64,000 nt of DNA from Streptomyces regalis (GCF_001509475.1 NZ_LLZG01000375.1:1-64000); one strand, 5' to 3'; counted from the stretch's first letter, positions 1 through 9,034 are shown. Numbers and translations: made by a program. Notes: a model not told the origin generated them from the sequence alone.

Positions 1-45
1 GAGTGAAGACGGCAATCTCCACTACGCCCGGAGGTCCATTCACGA

Positions 46-735
46 TCAACAACCGGTAGCAGGCGTGTCACCAACCTCCCGGCCGAGTACATCTAGCGCG
101 GGAAAGATGCTGGTGAGTTGGCCTCGAAGGCGGTTGATCCGCCGGGTGCGGTCTGCGTTGAGGTCGGCGCGGCGGTCCGTGAGGATCCGCAGCTCGATGA
201 CCTGTTCGTCGTCGGGCTGCAGAATCGTCGGATCCCATCGCATCCGGGCCTGATCGGCGATGGCGGTGGCGTCCTTGGCGTCGTCTTGCCCATGCTGCGG
301 TAGCCGGCGGATGCCCGCGTCGTAGGTGTGCACCGCGATCTCCTGGAGTTGGTGCCGGGCAACAGCACCGCAGGTCTGCGGCGACTGCGACGTACCCCAC
401 CACGTCCAGCAACCACGATCCGGGCCGGCCTCCCGCAGTGCGTCCACCAGCTGCTGCGTCGAGGCGGCCAACCAAGCCAGCAGCGCCTCGCGCTCCCGGG
501 GCGCAGCCGGACCCTCCGATACGGACTTGGCCGAGGCACCAGGCCCCGCGGCGATGGTGGCGGCCCAGGAGCGGCGCCCCTCACCCAGATGCTGCACCAG
601 ATCGAACAGCGTCCACCCGGGGCAGGTTGGCACCTGCACATCGAGACCCGGCGCGGAGGCAACCGCGGCACGGAACGCGGTCGACCGTTCGTCGATCAGT
701 CGCAGCAGGGCATCGAACTCAAGTGTCATTGTCAC
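46..735 (-). pseudogene. Chimera: mycothiol-dependent isomerase N-terminus joined to an IS110 transposase fragment
   Basis: This open frame encodes 229 residues. Residues 1-140 match the DinB-like N-terminal domain of mycothiol-dependent maleylpyruvate isomerase family proteins (PTCPGW, LVQHLGEG, and the HQLQEIAVHTYDA metal-site helix). From about residue 149 the text changes to IS110-family transposase: DDAKDATAIADQARMR, then LTDRRADLNADRTRRINRLR. That is the DEDD-domain segment after the catalytic DAKDA motif. The junction is near position 291. Neither parent is complete: the isomerase lacks its C-terminal half and the transposase lacks both ends. I read it as a deletion or insertion scar rather than a functional fusion. 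The frame stays open across the junction, so a hybrid protein could be made. Confidence 0.75.
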
Positions 736-1011
736 GCCGCCTGTCTGTCACCGCGTTCCGGCCATCGGACGCCGAATTTCACCGCCGCCGCGGCGGACGC
801 GCGGTAGGCGCCGCGCGCCCTCGGATGACGCAGGTTCCGCCCACAGCGGGCGAGCCCCAGAAGGCAGAGCCCCCTCTCCCCGACGTCAGAGCCAGACGCA
901 GCGAACCGAAGAGCGAGACAGAACCAGCGTCTGACATCAAAAGCCGGTTCCGGCACATACCTTGGGGAGGGGCAGCGCGGCGAGATGCCGGCTTTCCCCA
1001 AGGAAAAGCGG

Positions 1012-1770
1012 TCAGGTGGCACGGAGCCGGAAGTGCAGCAGACCGCTGACGCCGGCAGGAACAGGCCTGCCCTCCGGATCGGTGACCGCACTCACGGCCA
1101 GGCCGGCAGCCGTGGACAGCTCCTCGAACTGGCCCGGCGCATACCAATGCATGACCCAAGGACGCTCTACGACCGTGCTGTCTGAGCCGTGGTGCCGTTC
1201 GTAGCGCAAAAGCGTCGTCTGTGTCCGAGCCGCCTCGTCACGTTGCTCGGCCACTACGGACACCCGAAGCTCGGCCCCATCGGGTGCGGCAGCCGCACGC
1301 ACCCGGCCGATCTCACCGGCCGCAGTGGGCGCAGGAGTGAACAGCGGCACCAGGGCGGTGCCGCCCTCAGCCAGGTGCGCGCGGATACCGCGCAGGGCAG
1401 CAAGCGCCGCGGCATCATCAGGGAGCAGAGTGAAAGTCGGCCCGGCAAGGAAGACCGCCCGGTAGCGGCGGGGCAGCCTCAAAGCCTCCATACGCTGATG
1501 GAACACACTGACACGGATACCTAGTTCGCCTGCCCGGCGCCGCAGACGCTCCAGCATGTCCGCGGAGGAATCGACGCCGTCGACCTCCAGGCCCCGCCGG
1601 CGCAGCTCGAGCAGAGGATCACCGTCTCCGCACCCCAACTCCAGCGCCGGCGCCCCGGCCTGCTCAATGAACGCCGCGTAGGGCTCGGGGTCCTGGGAGA
1701 AGGACTTCAGCGGTCCGTAGAGCTCCGCAACGATGCCGGTATAGAAGTCAGCTGGATCCACGCCCGTCAC
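1012..1770 (-). CDS. Class I SAM-dependent methyltransferase
   Basis: A cytosolic Rossmann-fold methyltransferase of about 252 residues. The glycine-rich SAM loop is ALELGCGDGDPLLEL, followed by the acidic end of beta-2 (VDGVDSSADMLERL) and a post-IV segment (FLAGPTFTLLPDDAAALAALRGIRAHLAEGG). The C-terminal part (VMHWYAPGQFEELSTAAGL) is typical of small-molecule methyltransferases of this type; the substrate cannot be read from sequence. I place the start at the GTG at 1770, with GGGGGAGGGGG just upstream, because the 38 residues before it look non-coding. It stands alone between relic DNA. Confidence 0.8.
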   Translation of the reverse strand: MTGVDPADFYTGIVAELYGPLKSFSQDPEPYAAFIEQAGAPALELGCGDGDPLLELRRRGLEVDGVDSSADMLERLRRRAGELGIRVSVFHQRMEALRLPRRYRAVFLAGPTFTLLPDDAAALAALRGIRAHLAEGGTALVPLFTPAPTAAGEIGRVRAAAAPDGAELRVSVVAEQRDEAARTQTTLLRYERHHGSDSTVVERPWVMHWYAPGQFEELSTAAGLAVSAVTDPEGRPVPAGVSGLLHFRLRAT

Positions 1771-1884
1771 CCTACGCACCCCCTCCCCCACATTCACTCG
1801 TATATCGAAGGGGCGGGCCACCGCAGCAACGTCATCCAGCGGAGCGGTTACGCATTCCACCCGGCGGCAAAGCTGCCGTTTCAT

Positions 1885-2321
1885 CTTTTTCGATGCGGTT
1901 CACGGCATCACCGGAGCAGCCCGAGTACCAGCACAGGATGAGCCCGCCTGCCACGGCGCCGAGATCCCGAAGCAGGTGACACACCAAGCCGCCTGAGGCC
2001 GGGCAACCGACCGGCGTCACCCGCCCCGCCCCAGACAGGGGGCGTGGGACCGAGATGTCTTTGCGATCTCCTCCCGGAGCGATCGTCCGGTGTCGTCGGG
2101 GATCCCCTTGCCCGGCTGCCGCGAACGTGCCGGACCGGTGGCGGGCTTATGCCGCACGAAGGCTCATCCACCCCTGGCCGAAGCCGTGGTCGAACCCGTC
2201 AGGAGCGGTTCCCAGTGCAGGCCGGCGCCCACCCCCCGGTGGGAACCGCCCCGCGACTGCGTGCACCGGGCCCCGAACTCCCGGCACGGACACCAGGAGA
2301 CAAGTAGCCCGCCGGCAGCTT
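1885..2321. other. Non-coding stretch, nothing recognised
   Basis: About 440 bases between the methyltransferase and the resolvase relic. All frames show arginine/proline-rich shadow reading without conserved motifs. I see no RNA gene, repeat or promoter that I can support. Confidence 0.5.
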
Positions 2322-2535
2322 TCAGATCTTCGTCACCGCAGTCTTCTTCGATGGGCGCGGCAAGGGCGAGGCTCTGCTGAGGCGCCCGTACACCGTCGAC
2401 CTCGGCACGCCGAACATGCCGCGATCTGCTGGACGGTCTTCTCCCGCTCGCCGTAGAGCCCTTGAGCGAGTGCTGCGGCCTGGTCCGCGGTGAGCTTCGG
2501 CCGGCGCCTGCCGACCCGGAGCGGGCCCGTGGGAG
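2322..2535 (-). pseudogene. Serine recombinase/resolvase C-terminal HTH remnant, frameshifted
   Basis: Two adjacent frames together spell the C-terminal DNA-binding part of a Hin/Tn3-type resolvase: VGRRRPKLTADQAAALAQ, then GEREKTVQQIA, then after a one-base shift MFGVPRSTVYGRLSRA and a TGA at 2322-2324. The helix-turn-helix is QQIA..MFGVPRSTVYG. The catalytic serine domain is absent upstream, so this is a tail of a lost mobile element. The shift lies near 2420, at the GCGGCATG on the coding strand. Confidence 0.8.
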
Positions 2536-2776
2536 GTGAGTGAGGACTTCGCATGCCTGAGCCCACACCTGCGGAGTGATCTGCCTCACAGGCTGTCACA
2601 GCGATCCGTCGCGCGGTGTCTTGAGGCCGACCCCCTTGAGACACAGGAGACAGCATGACCGAGAAGACCGAGGCGGGAGTGACCGGCAGCGGATACGCGG
2701 GTGCCGGTTCCCGTCAGCCCTCCGGGCGCCGTTCCACTCAACTCACCGGTAGCGAGCGAGCCGACAGGAGCAACTC

Positions 2777-4006
2777 ATGAAGCACCGCATCGTCGTCCTC
2801 GGCGCCGGCTATGCCGGGGCCTACGCGGCCGGGACCCTGGCCCGCCGACTGTCCCCGGCGGACACCGAGATCACCGTGGTCAACGCCGAGCCGGACTTCG
2901 TCCAGCGGCTGCGGCTGCACCAGCTCGCGGCCGGCCAGGGGATCGAGGCTCCACAGCTCGCCGACGTCTTCACGGGCACGGGGATACGGCTGCGCCTGGC
3001 CCGTGTCACCGCCCTCGACCCCGACCGCCAGGTCGTCGCCGTGGCCGACGCCCACGGCGCCGGCGACCTCGGCTACGACACGCTTCTCTACGCACTCGGC
3101 AGCCACGTCGCCGACCACCACGTCCCCGGCGTCGTCGGACACGCCTTCGACGTCACCGGCCGGCCCTGCGCGCTGCGTCTGCGCGAGCACCTGGACAGCC
3201 TGAGCAGGCGGGACGAAGGCGGGAGCGTGCTGGTCGTCGGCGACGGGCTGACCGGCATCGAGACCGCCACCGAGATCGCGGAATCCCGGCCCCGCCTGTC
3301 GGTGACGCTTCTCGCCCGCGGCAAGCTGGGCGCCCCGCTCTCCGCCGGAGCCCGCAGCCACCTGCGCCGGGCCTGCGACCGGCTGGGCATCACCGTCCTG
3401 GAGCACACCACCGTCGAAGCCGTCGAAGCGACGCGGGTGCTGTGTGCCGACGGCACCGCCCTGGACTGCGACGCAACCGTGTGGACGGCCGGGTTCGCGG
3501 TCAGCCCCATCGCCGCCGCCGGCGGGCTGGAGGTCATCGAGAACGGCCGGATCGTCGTCGACCGCACCATGCGATCGGTCTCGCACCCGAACATCTACGC
3601 CGCCGGGGACAGCGCCTACGCCATCGGCGACAACGGCCGGCCGCTGCCGATGTCCTGCGCTTCGGCCGGCTACACCGGCATGCAGGCCACAAACGCGATC
3701 GTGGGACGTCTGACCGGCCGCAAAATCGCGCACACCAAGCTGCTCTACCCGGGCAACCACATCAGCCTCGGGCGACAGGACGCGATCCTGCAGATGGTCG
3801 ACGACGAAGCGCAGGCAAAGCCGAAGTACGTGGGCGGCCGCAAGGCCGCGCGGATCAAGGCAGGCATCCTCAAACTCTCGCTGTGGACCACCTCGCACCC
3901 GACCTTCGGCCTGCCCCGGCGCAAGCGCCGCCTGGCCGCCGCGCCGGATCCGTCCGCCGACAAGACGGTCCGACCACTGGCAAACGAAAGAGCCATCCAT
4001 GGCTGA
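2777..4006 (+). CDS. NAD(P)/FAD-dependent oxidoreductase (NDH-2-like), ECF41 partner
   Basis: This 409-residue flavoprotein has the N-terminal FAD dinucleotide motif IVVLGAGYAGAYAAG (residues 4-18), a second Rossmann motif for NAD(P)H near residue 150 (VLVVGDGLTGIETATEIAE), and the FAD-binding YAAGDSAYAIGDNG near residue 275. It belongs to the pyridine nucleotide-disulfide oxidoreductase/type II NADH dehydrogenase-like group. No redox-active CxxC or membrane segment is visible. The start is supported by GACAGGAGCAACTC. The next gene, an ECF41-type sigma factor, begins about 130 bases downstream. In ECF41 loci the sigma gene sits beside a single carboxymuconolactone decarboxylase, oxidoreductase or epimerase, so this is the presumed regulated partner. 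Confidence 0.85.
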   Translation: MKHRIVVLGAGYAGAYAAGTLARRLSPADTEITVVNAEPDFVQRLRLHQLAAGQGIEAPQLADVFTGTGIRLRLARVTALDPDRQVVAVADAHGAGDLGYDTLLYALGSHVADHHVPGVVGHAFDVTGRPCALRLREHLDSLSRRDEGGSVLVVGDGLTGIETATEIAESRPRLSVTLLARGKLGAPLSAGARSHLRRACDRLGITVLEHTTVEAVEATRVLCADGTALDCDATVWTAGFAVSPIAAAGGLEVIENGRIVVDRTMRSVSHPNIYAAGDSAYAIGDNGRPLPMSCASAGYTGMQATNAIVGRLTGRKIAHTKLLYPGNHISLGRQDAILQMVDDEAQAKPKYVGGRKAARIKAGILKLSLWTTSHPTFGLPRRKRRLAAAPDPSADKTVRPLANERAIHG

Positions 4007-4136
4007 GAACACAGATGTCGTCGTGCACACCTGGCCCGAGGGCAACCACCGCCGGCAACCGCTGCAGGCCACGCGCGGGGCGCCGGCCCTCGCGGGGCGC
4101 GCAGCCCGACCAGGCATTCGAGGGAGAGACCGAGAG

Positions 4137-5033
4137 ATGACCGACCACACCACCGACCTGGCGACCGACACCTTCATCGCCCACCGCAACCTGCTGTTCA
4201 CCGTCGCCTACGAGATGCTCGGATCGGCTGCCGACGCCGAAGACGTCCTCCAGGAGACCTGGCTGCGCTGGGTCAAAGCCGACCTGGCACAGGTGAGCGA
4301 CCAGCGGGCGTACCTGGTGCGGATCACGACCCGGCAGGCGCTCAACCGGCTGCGCACCATGAAGCGCCGCAGGGAGGCGTACGTCGGCCAGTGGCTGCCC
4401 GAGCCGCTGCTGACCACGCCGGACGTGGCCGAGGACATCGAACTCGCCGAGAGCATGTCGATGGCGATGATGCTCGTCCTGGAAAGCCTTTCCCCGACCG
4501 AGCGGGCGGTGTTCGTGCTGCGCGAGGTCTTCGAAGTCGACTACGACGAGATCGCCGAGGCCGTCGGCAAGACCCCGGCGGCCGTACGGCAGATCGCGCA
4601 CCGCGCCCGTGGGCACGTCGACGCCCGTCGGCCCCGCCGGACGGCCTCTCAGAGTGAGACCCGGGCGGCACTGGAGTCCTTCCAGCGCGCCCTCGAGACC
4701 GGGAACCCACAGGACCTCCTCGACGTACTCGCCCCCGATGTCGTTCTGCTCAGCGACGGCGGCGGCGTCAAGCGCGCCGCACTCAGGCCCGTCATCGGCG
4801 CCGAGAAGATCGTCCGCTTCTACCTCGGCGGCTCCGCCAAGGTCCAGGCCACGATCACCTGTGAGCCCACCGTGGTCAACGGCTGCCCAGCGCTCGCCAT
4901 ATACGTGGGCGGCGAGCTCGACGCCGTCATGGCCGTCCGTGTCGAGGACTCCCGCATCACCGGCCTCTACTTCGTCCGCAACCCCGAGAAGCTGACCCGC
5001 GTCACCTCCGAGACCCCGCTCACCCTGCGATGA
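4137..5033 (+). CDS. sigJ: ECF41-family RNA polymerase sigma factor with SnoaL-like C-terminal domain
   Basis: A sigma factor of 298 residues. Region 2 reads AYEMLGSAADAEDVLQETWLRW and region 4 reads VDYDEIAEAVGKTPAAVRQIAHRAR. The linker contains WLPEP, and the extra C-terminal SnoaL-like domain carries DGGG and NPEKL. All three are hallmarks of ECF41, whose C-terminal domain regulates activity in place of an anti-sigma factor. I choose ATG 4137, preceded by GAGGGAGAGACCGAGAG, over an upstream start at 3999 that would add 46 non-conserved residues and overlap the oxidoreductase gene. The symbol reflects the common SigJ annotation; the target promoter is not identified. Confidence 0.88.
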   Translation: MTDHTTDLATDTFIAHRNLLFTVAYEMLGSAADAEDVLQETWLRWVKADLAQVSDQRAYLVRITTRQALNRLRTMKRRREAYVGQWLPEPLLTTPDVAEDIELAESMSMAMMLVLESLSPTERAVFVLREVFEVDYDEIAEAVGKTPAAVRQIAHRARGHVDARRPRRTASQSETRAALESFQRALETGNPQDLLDVLAPDVVLLSDGGGVKRAALRPVIGAEKIVRFYLGGSAKVQATITCEPTVVNGCPALAIYVGGELDAVMAVRVEDSRITGLYFVRNPEKLTRVTSETPLTLR

Positions 5034-5088
5034 CGCGGGCGGCTCGGAAGCACCGTCGATCGCCGCACACCACAAGGGGGACCACACC

Positions 5089-5496
5089 ATGACCAGACAG
5101 ATGACGGCCGGCGCGCCGGGCGGCCTCACCTTCCTCAGGACCGCGACAGCCCTGCAGACCCTGACCCTCCTCTTCCAGACGGTCACCGCGGGCATACTGC
5201 TGACCTCGTCCCACGGCTATCCGATGCACGACGCCGGATCGAAGGTGATGTACGCAGCCGCCATGCTGTACGTGCTCGCCGCGATCCTGGCCTGGCGCCC
5301 GGGCGGCGGATCCCCCCGCCCCGTCCTGTACGCCACCGGCTTCCTCCTCCTCGCCTCGGCGCAGGTCGCGCTGGGTGTCGCGCACATGCCCTCGTTCCAT
5401 GTCCCCCTGGGCGTGGTGATGTTCGCCCTCAGCACCCTGGCCCTGGTCCGGACACTGTCCCCGCGCCTGCCGCAACACCCCGCCGCCAAGCCGTAG
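5089..5496 (+). CDS. Small multi-pass membrane protein, function unknown
   Basis: A 135-residue hydrophobic protein with about four predicted membrane segments: around residues 15-40 (LRTATALQTLTLLFQTVTAG), 50-68 (VMYAAAMLYVLAAILAW), 79-98 (VLYATGFLLLASAQVALG) and 104-123. A soluble HGYPMHDAGS loop lies between the first two, and a short proline-rich tail is cytoplasmic. GGGGGACCACACC precedes the ATG. It follows the sigma factor in the same direction after 55 bases, so co-transcription is possible. I do not recognise a named family. Confidence 0.75.
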   Translation: MTRQMTAGAPGGLTFLRTATALQTLTLLFQTVTAGILLTSSHGYPMHDAGSKVMYAAAMLYVLAAILAWRPGGGSPRPVLYATGFLLLASAQVALGVAHMPSFHVPLGVVMFALSTLALVRTLSPRLPQHPAAKP

Positions 5497-5731
5497 CCGC
5501 CACCCGGTGAACCCCTGCGGACGGCGATCCCGACGGTGAACCCGACGGTCACGAGAACCGTCCCGGCAACGGCCGCCGGGCCCAGACGCCCGGTCTGACT
5601 CCGGACCGTCATCGCCGGCGTCGCCCCGCGGCAGCGATCGTGTCGCAATTTCGCAGCCATGCCCGGGCCCCTGGGGCCCGCGATCTCACGAACGACCAGT
5701 TCGCACCCATATCAGAAAGGCAGGACACCCC

Positions 5732-6166
5732 ATGTCCGTTCGATCCGTGCTCACCGTTGGCGCCGCCGTCCTGATCGCCGGTCTCGCGTTCGCCGAACCG
5801 GCCGCCGCGGACCCCTCACTCCAGCCGGTCGCCGCAAGCCTCTACACCATGAGCGTCGGCCGGGTCGGAGCTTCCCTGTCGGCACTGGCCGGCCTCCTCG
5901 GCGCGGTGGGCGGCGGCCTGGCCCTGACCCGCCCCACCAGGCAGGGACACGTCGTCACCTGGGCCCGGCGGAACGGAGCTGTCACGGCTCTCGCGGCAGG
6001 TCTGACCGCCATGGCCGTCGGCGGGACGGTGGCGGCCACCGCCGACGGCGGCCTCGGCACCGGCAACGGACTCGGCGGCGCCTACTTCGCCATGCTCCTG
6101 GGCCTGATCGCCGTCACCCTCGGCTCACTGGCCCGCTCCCGTTCCCGTTCCCGCCGAACCCGCTGA
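5732..6166 (+). CDS. DUF6223-family small membrane protein
   Basis: A 144-residue protein with a cleavable-looking signal or first membrane segment (residues 1-26, ending FAEPAAADP) followed by three more hydrophobic segments. The conserved DGGLGTGNGLGGAYFAMLLGLIA and the MSVGRVGASLSALAGLLG region match the actinobacterial DUF6223 family as I remember it. The C-terminus is a basic Arg/Ser tail. A ribosome binding site AGAAAGGCAGG lies upstream. It is separated from the previous gene by 235 bases in which I see no other gene. Confidence 0.75.
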   Translation: MSVRSVLTVGAAVLIAGLAFAEPAAADPSLQPVAASLYTMSVGRVGASLSALAGLLGAVGGGLALTRPTRQGHVVTWARRNGAVTALAAGLTAMAVGGTVAATADGGLGTGNGLGGAYFAMLLGLIAVTLGSLARSRSRSRRTR

Positions 6167-6415
6167 ACTCAACCGCCAATCCCCAGCAAAGCCCCATACG
6201 GAGTCGGCGCGGCGCGCACCGCACCGGGCCCGGACACCTGAAGATCCCGACGACTCACATCGCCCGTGCACCCCCACCCCCACCTCAACCACCCGAGGCG
6301 AGCTTGCGCCAGCGAGTACGCAGATGGTTACGCCGGTGGCGCAGGCCTTCGGCGGGCTGGTCTTTCGTCACAGAATGATCAACTTGCGCCAGAGGCCGTC
6401 TTGTTACCGCCGAAA

Positions 6416-6642
6416 TCAGCCGGTCCGAGAGATCCAACCCCGGTCCGCGAGTTTGCGCAGCTGCCCGCGAACCGGCTGCACCTTCGCCGTGTTGTCTCCC
6501 TGCCCAGCGCGACCGTGACGTCCCTGACCATCACCGGACCGTCCGAACTGGCCACGATCTCCATGATCCGCCGGTACTGCGGGGCGAGGACCTCCACCCC
6601 CATGCCCTCGACACGGTCCGGCACCAGCCGCATGGGCGGCAC
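6416..6642 (-). pseudogene. Frameshifted DNA-binding-type fragment, family not named
   Basis: The first frame gives YRRIMEIVASSDGPVMVRDVTVALGR. After a shift near 6497 the neighbouring frame gives DNTAKVQPVRGQLRKLADRG then WISRTG and a stop at 6416. Together these read like a winged-helix module of the kind found as a small actinobacterial ORF, often next to transposase genes. I cannot name the family with certainty. A single-base change separates the halves, so this is either a decayed copy or a sequencing error. Confidence 0.5.
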
Positions 6643-6696
6643 TGCGTACGAGTTCGGGGCTGACGGCTCCAGATCTGCCGGCCTGATGCCGGCCCT

Positions 6697-7179
6697 TCAG
6701 CTTGCGTCGGTGCCCCTGGCTCTGACGGTGATCCGCGCACAGTCGTACCCACCAGCCCCAGGCGACGGGTTGTAGGTGATCGTGAACGTTCGCCGTACGT
6801 CGCCGAAGCGGTCGGAGTACGTCACCTCGGACGGGCTGGCGCGCTTGGGCTCGGCGGTGATGTCGTACGTACGGAGGAAGTCCTTGACGCTCGAGTCCTG
6901 GCCGTTGCCCACCTCGTACCGGAGCACCGCGGTGCCGTCCTTCTCCACCTTGGCGTACGTCGGTATGTAGTAGCGCCCCGCGGGTTGATGCTGATCGTGG
7001 TGCATCCCCGCCTTGCGCTCGACCGCCTCCTGCGGATCGTCACCGGCCGGCGTGAGCAGCGCTACGGCCGCCCAGGCGATCGCGCCGAGCGTCCACACCG
7101 CGCACAAGGCCAGGAACCACACCAGCCACCTGCGCCGGCGCGGCCTCGTGAGGCCCGTAGGCGTACTCACCCGTTCCAT
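6697..7179 (-). CDS. Membrane-anchored extracytoplasmic protein of the WXG100 operon
   Basis: 160 residues: a basic N-terminus (TRPRRRRW), one membrane helix at about residues 18-42 (LVWFLALCAVWTLGAIAWAAVALL), then a soluble domain of about 115 residues beginning GDDPQEAVERKAG and ending in a beta-rich segment (RRTFTITYNPSPG). The start overlaps the end of the upstream gene by 13 bases, which implies translational coupling within the leftward operon. No enzyme motif is visible. Its place at the end of a WXG100-containing operon suggests a surface or secretion accessory role, which is inference. Confidence 0.7.
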   Translation of the reverse strand: MERVSTPTGLTRPRRRRWLVWFLALCAVWTLGAIAWAAVALLTPAGDDPQEAVERKAGMHHDQHQPAGRYYIPTYAKVEKDGTAVLRYEVGNGQDSSVKDFLRTYDITAEPKRASPSEVTYSDRFGDVRRTFTITYNPSPGAGGYDCARITVRARGTDAS

Positions 7180-7800
7180 GTGCGCACTTCGCTCTGCCCG
7201 CCCATGTCGTACTCCTTGGCCTGACCCGGCTGGTGGAGCCTGGCCATTTGGGCGTCCGACACGTTGCCCATCGGGGGTACCGGAGTCGCCTTGTTCGCGT
7301 CCCAGTTGTAGCGGTCGTACACGTGGGTCTGGTAGCGGATCGTGGTCTTGGGCTCGCCGTCCGGGCCCGGGACGACATCGACCTCGACTTGGGCGACCGT
7401 GTTGTAGTGGAAGGAGCCGACCGCGTGATACCAGTCGGGGTCCTTCTCGGCGGTCCAGCCCTGCCAGCCGGTCTGCTGGACGTACTTCACGGGCTTCCCG
7501 GTGCGCTCGTATTCGGCGAGGGCCTGCGCCTCCCAGTTGGGGGCGTTCTCCGCGGGCTGGGCCTCCACGTTGCGATTCATGTCCGGGAGGTCGCCCATCA
7601 ATGCGTCCACGTCGATGTCCAGTGGTTCCCCGGTGTTGGACAGGTGGTGCAGCATGTGCTTGGCCGAATGCGGGCCGCCGAGCACCGCGGGAGAACCCAT
7701 GGCGAAGAAGCCCATCTTGTTCTTGATGGCACGGTCCTCATCGGTGGCCTCGCGGTGTTGTAATCGCCGGAACCCTTGTCGGGCGGGGGTGGCGGGAGCA
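7167..7800 (-). pseudogene. Secreted-effector-like protein of the WXG100 operon, one-base frameshift
   Basis: The main frame runs from an ATG at 7715 (MGFFAMGSPAVLGGPHSAKH) to 7167, 182 residues rich in Trp, Tyr and Asp with no membrane segment. The reading can be extended upstream as LQHREATDEDRAIKNKM, and a neighbouring frame carries VLLPPPPPDKGSGDYNT. Joining them after GDYNT gives DKGSGDYNTREATDEDRAIK, so one base is probably missing near 7753. No start codon lies in the extended frame, which supports the frameshift. The true start is probably a GTG near 7800. Function unknown; probably a secreted partner of the WXG100 protein. Confidence 0.6.
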
Positions 7801-7830
7801 GCACTCCGCCCGCACCGGAGAAGACCCGGT

Positions 7831-8180
7831 TCAGGTGATGCGTTCGAGTTCGTAGCCGGTGTGCTCGTTGACGTCGGCGGCGTAGCTGAGGGCGGCGGTC
7901 ACGCGCGTGAGGAGACTGTCCGCGTTCTCCTGATCCTGCCGGGCCGCCCCCGCGCTGTCCGGGTCGTTGGGCGGGTAGTCCCGCTCGGGGATGGTGACGC
8001 CTCCGCTGTCGTGCAGGGTAAGGTCCTTCGACCGGGCCATCTCCTGGGCCTCGTCGAGCCAGGTGCGGGCGAGCTCGAACCCTCTCTTCGCCCGCTTCGA
8101 GAGTGGTCGCAGCAGCCTTTGACTCGCGGTGTGCGAGGGTCAATTCGTCGTGCAGTACGGACAGTTGGACACGGGCCATC
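7831..8180 (-). pseudogene. Helical protein of the WXG100 operon, one frameshift
   Basis: Translation can start at the ATG at 8180, whose ATGA overlaps the stop of the upstream gene. It reads MMARVQLSVLHDELTLAHRES. A one-base shift near 8122 continues as QRLLRPLSKRAKRGFELART, then WLDEAQEMARSKDLTLHDSG, ending YELERIT at 7831. The product would be about 116 residues, strongly alpha-helical and charged. The family is not recognised. The coupled stop-start arrangement argues that the operon was intact recently. Confidence 0.55.
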
Positions 8181-8403
8181 ATGGCGCCGGGCCCGCCCAG
8201 ACGAAGGGCAGGTTGAGCAGGGCGTTCTGGGCGTGCTCCCGGGCCTCGGTGGCCGCCGCGGCCAGGTCGGCCCACTCGCCGGCCGCCCGCGACCAGGCAT
8301 CCGGACGTACCTCTTCCAGCTCCCCGACCGCGATGTTCTGCCGCTCGACCGCATCGGCATGCTCGTGGTCCTGGCCCTCCGGCCGGTCAGTGAGCGTTGC
8401 CAT
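8179..8403 (-). CDS. Small helical protein, WXG100-operon member
   Basis: A 74-residue protein whose ATG lies 17 bases inside the end of the upstream WXG100 gene and whose TGA overlaps the next ATG. The sequence is acidic at the N-terminus and alanine-rich (AWSRAAGEWADLAAAATEAR), compatible with one or two helices and containing a W-x-x-A-x-x-W-like spacing. I cannot assign a family. The tight overlaps on both sides point to translation as part of a multi-cistronic unit. Confidence 0.6.
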   Translation of the reverse strand: MATLTDRPEGQDHEHADAVERQNIAVGELEEVRPDAWSRAAGEWADLAAAATEAREHAQNALLNLPFVWAGPAP

Positions 8404-9034
8404 TACGCATCCCCTCGAGCGAAGCGAGGATCGCCTGGAAGTCCTGCGCCGTACGCTCTTCTTGAGTCGTGTAATTCGTGTGCGTCTGGCCCATCTTGTC
8501 GGCCAGTGAGCGGCATTGCTTTGCGAGGCGGGTGATTTCGTCGTCCCAGTCGCCCGTAGTCGATTTGAGCATGCGTCCGCTGGTCAGCATGGTGTGGATA
8601 CGCGCTGTGGTGTCGGATTCCGCCAGGCCCTTGTCCGCCTTCTCGAGGATCTGTGCGGCCAGGTCCAACTCGTCGGCCATTTTGCCGAGTTCGGCGTTTC
8701 TCACGCCGTAACCGTTGTCGTCGGCGCCGCCGGCCTGGGTAGCGGGGGCGCTGCTCGGTCCGGTGGCGACTCCCGGGCCGGTGCCGGCCGCCATGGCCTG
8801 GATGCCGTTGTAGTTGAAGCCGGGGTCAGGGTTCGTCCCGGGTGCGGGATTGAAGTCGCGGCTGTCGGTGGGGCCGTCCGGGCCGGGCATCTGGTGTGTC
8901 TGGTCCGCCGGTTGGGAGTTGCGGGAGCGGGAGTCAGGGCCGGCGCCACGGAATCGGGCTCTGTACTCACAACTTCCCCCTGTGTCGACGCGGGCCCGCT
9001 GTGGGGCAGCACGCTTCAACGACTGTGCGATCAC
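8387..9034 (-). CDS. WXG100/ESX-like protein with disordered N-terminal extension
   Basis: The C-terminal 110 residues are a helical domain: GKMADELDLAAQILEKADKG, then TGDWDDEITRLAKQCRSLA and THTNYTTQEERTAQDF. This fits a WXG100-type type VII secretion substrate or regulator, with W-D-D taking the WxG position. The N-terminal half is a Pro/Gly/Asp/Asn-rich linker. The start is unsure. A GTG with GGGGGAAGTT upstream, in a neighbouring frame (VSTEPDSVAPALTPAPATPN), looks like the natural beginning and would need a frameshift near 8920. The ATG at 9034 is the longest in-frame start. It heads a leftward operon of five overlapping genes. Confidence 0.6.
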   Translation of the reverse strand: MIAQSLKRAAPQRARVDTGGSCEYRARFRGAGPDSRSRNSQPADQTHQMPGPDGPTDSRDFNPAPGTNPDPGFNYNGIQAMAAGTGPGVATGPSSAPATQAGGADDNGYGVRNAELGKMADELDLAAQILEKADKGLAESDTTARIHTMLTSGRMLKSTTGDWDDEITRLAKQCRSLADKMGQTHTNYTTQEERTAQDFQAILASLEGMRNGNAH

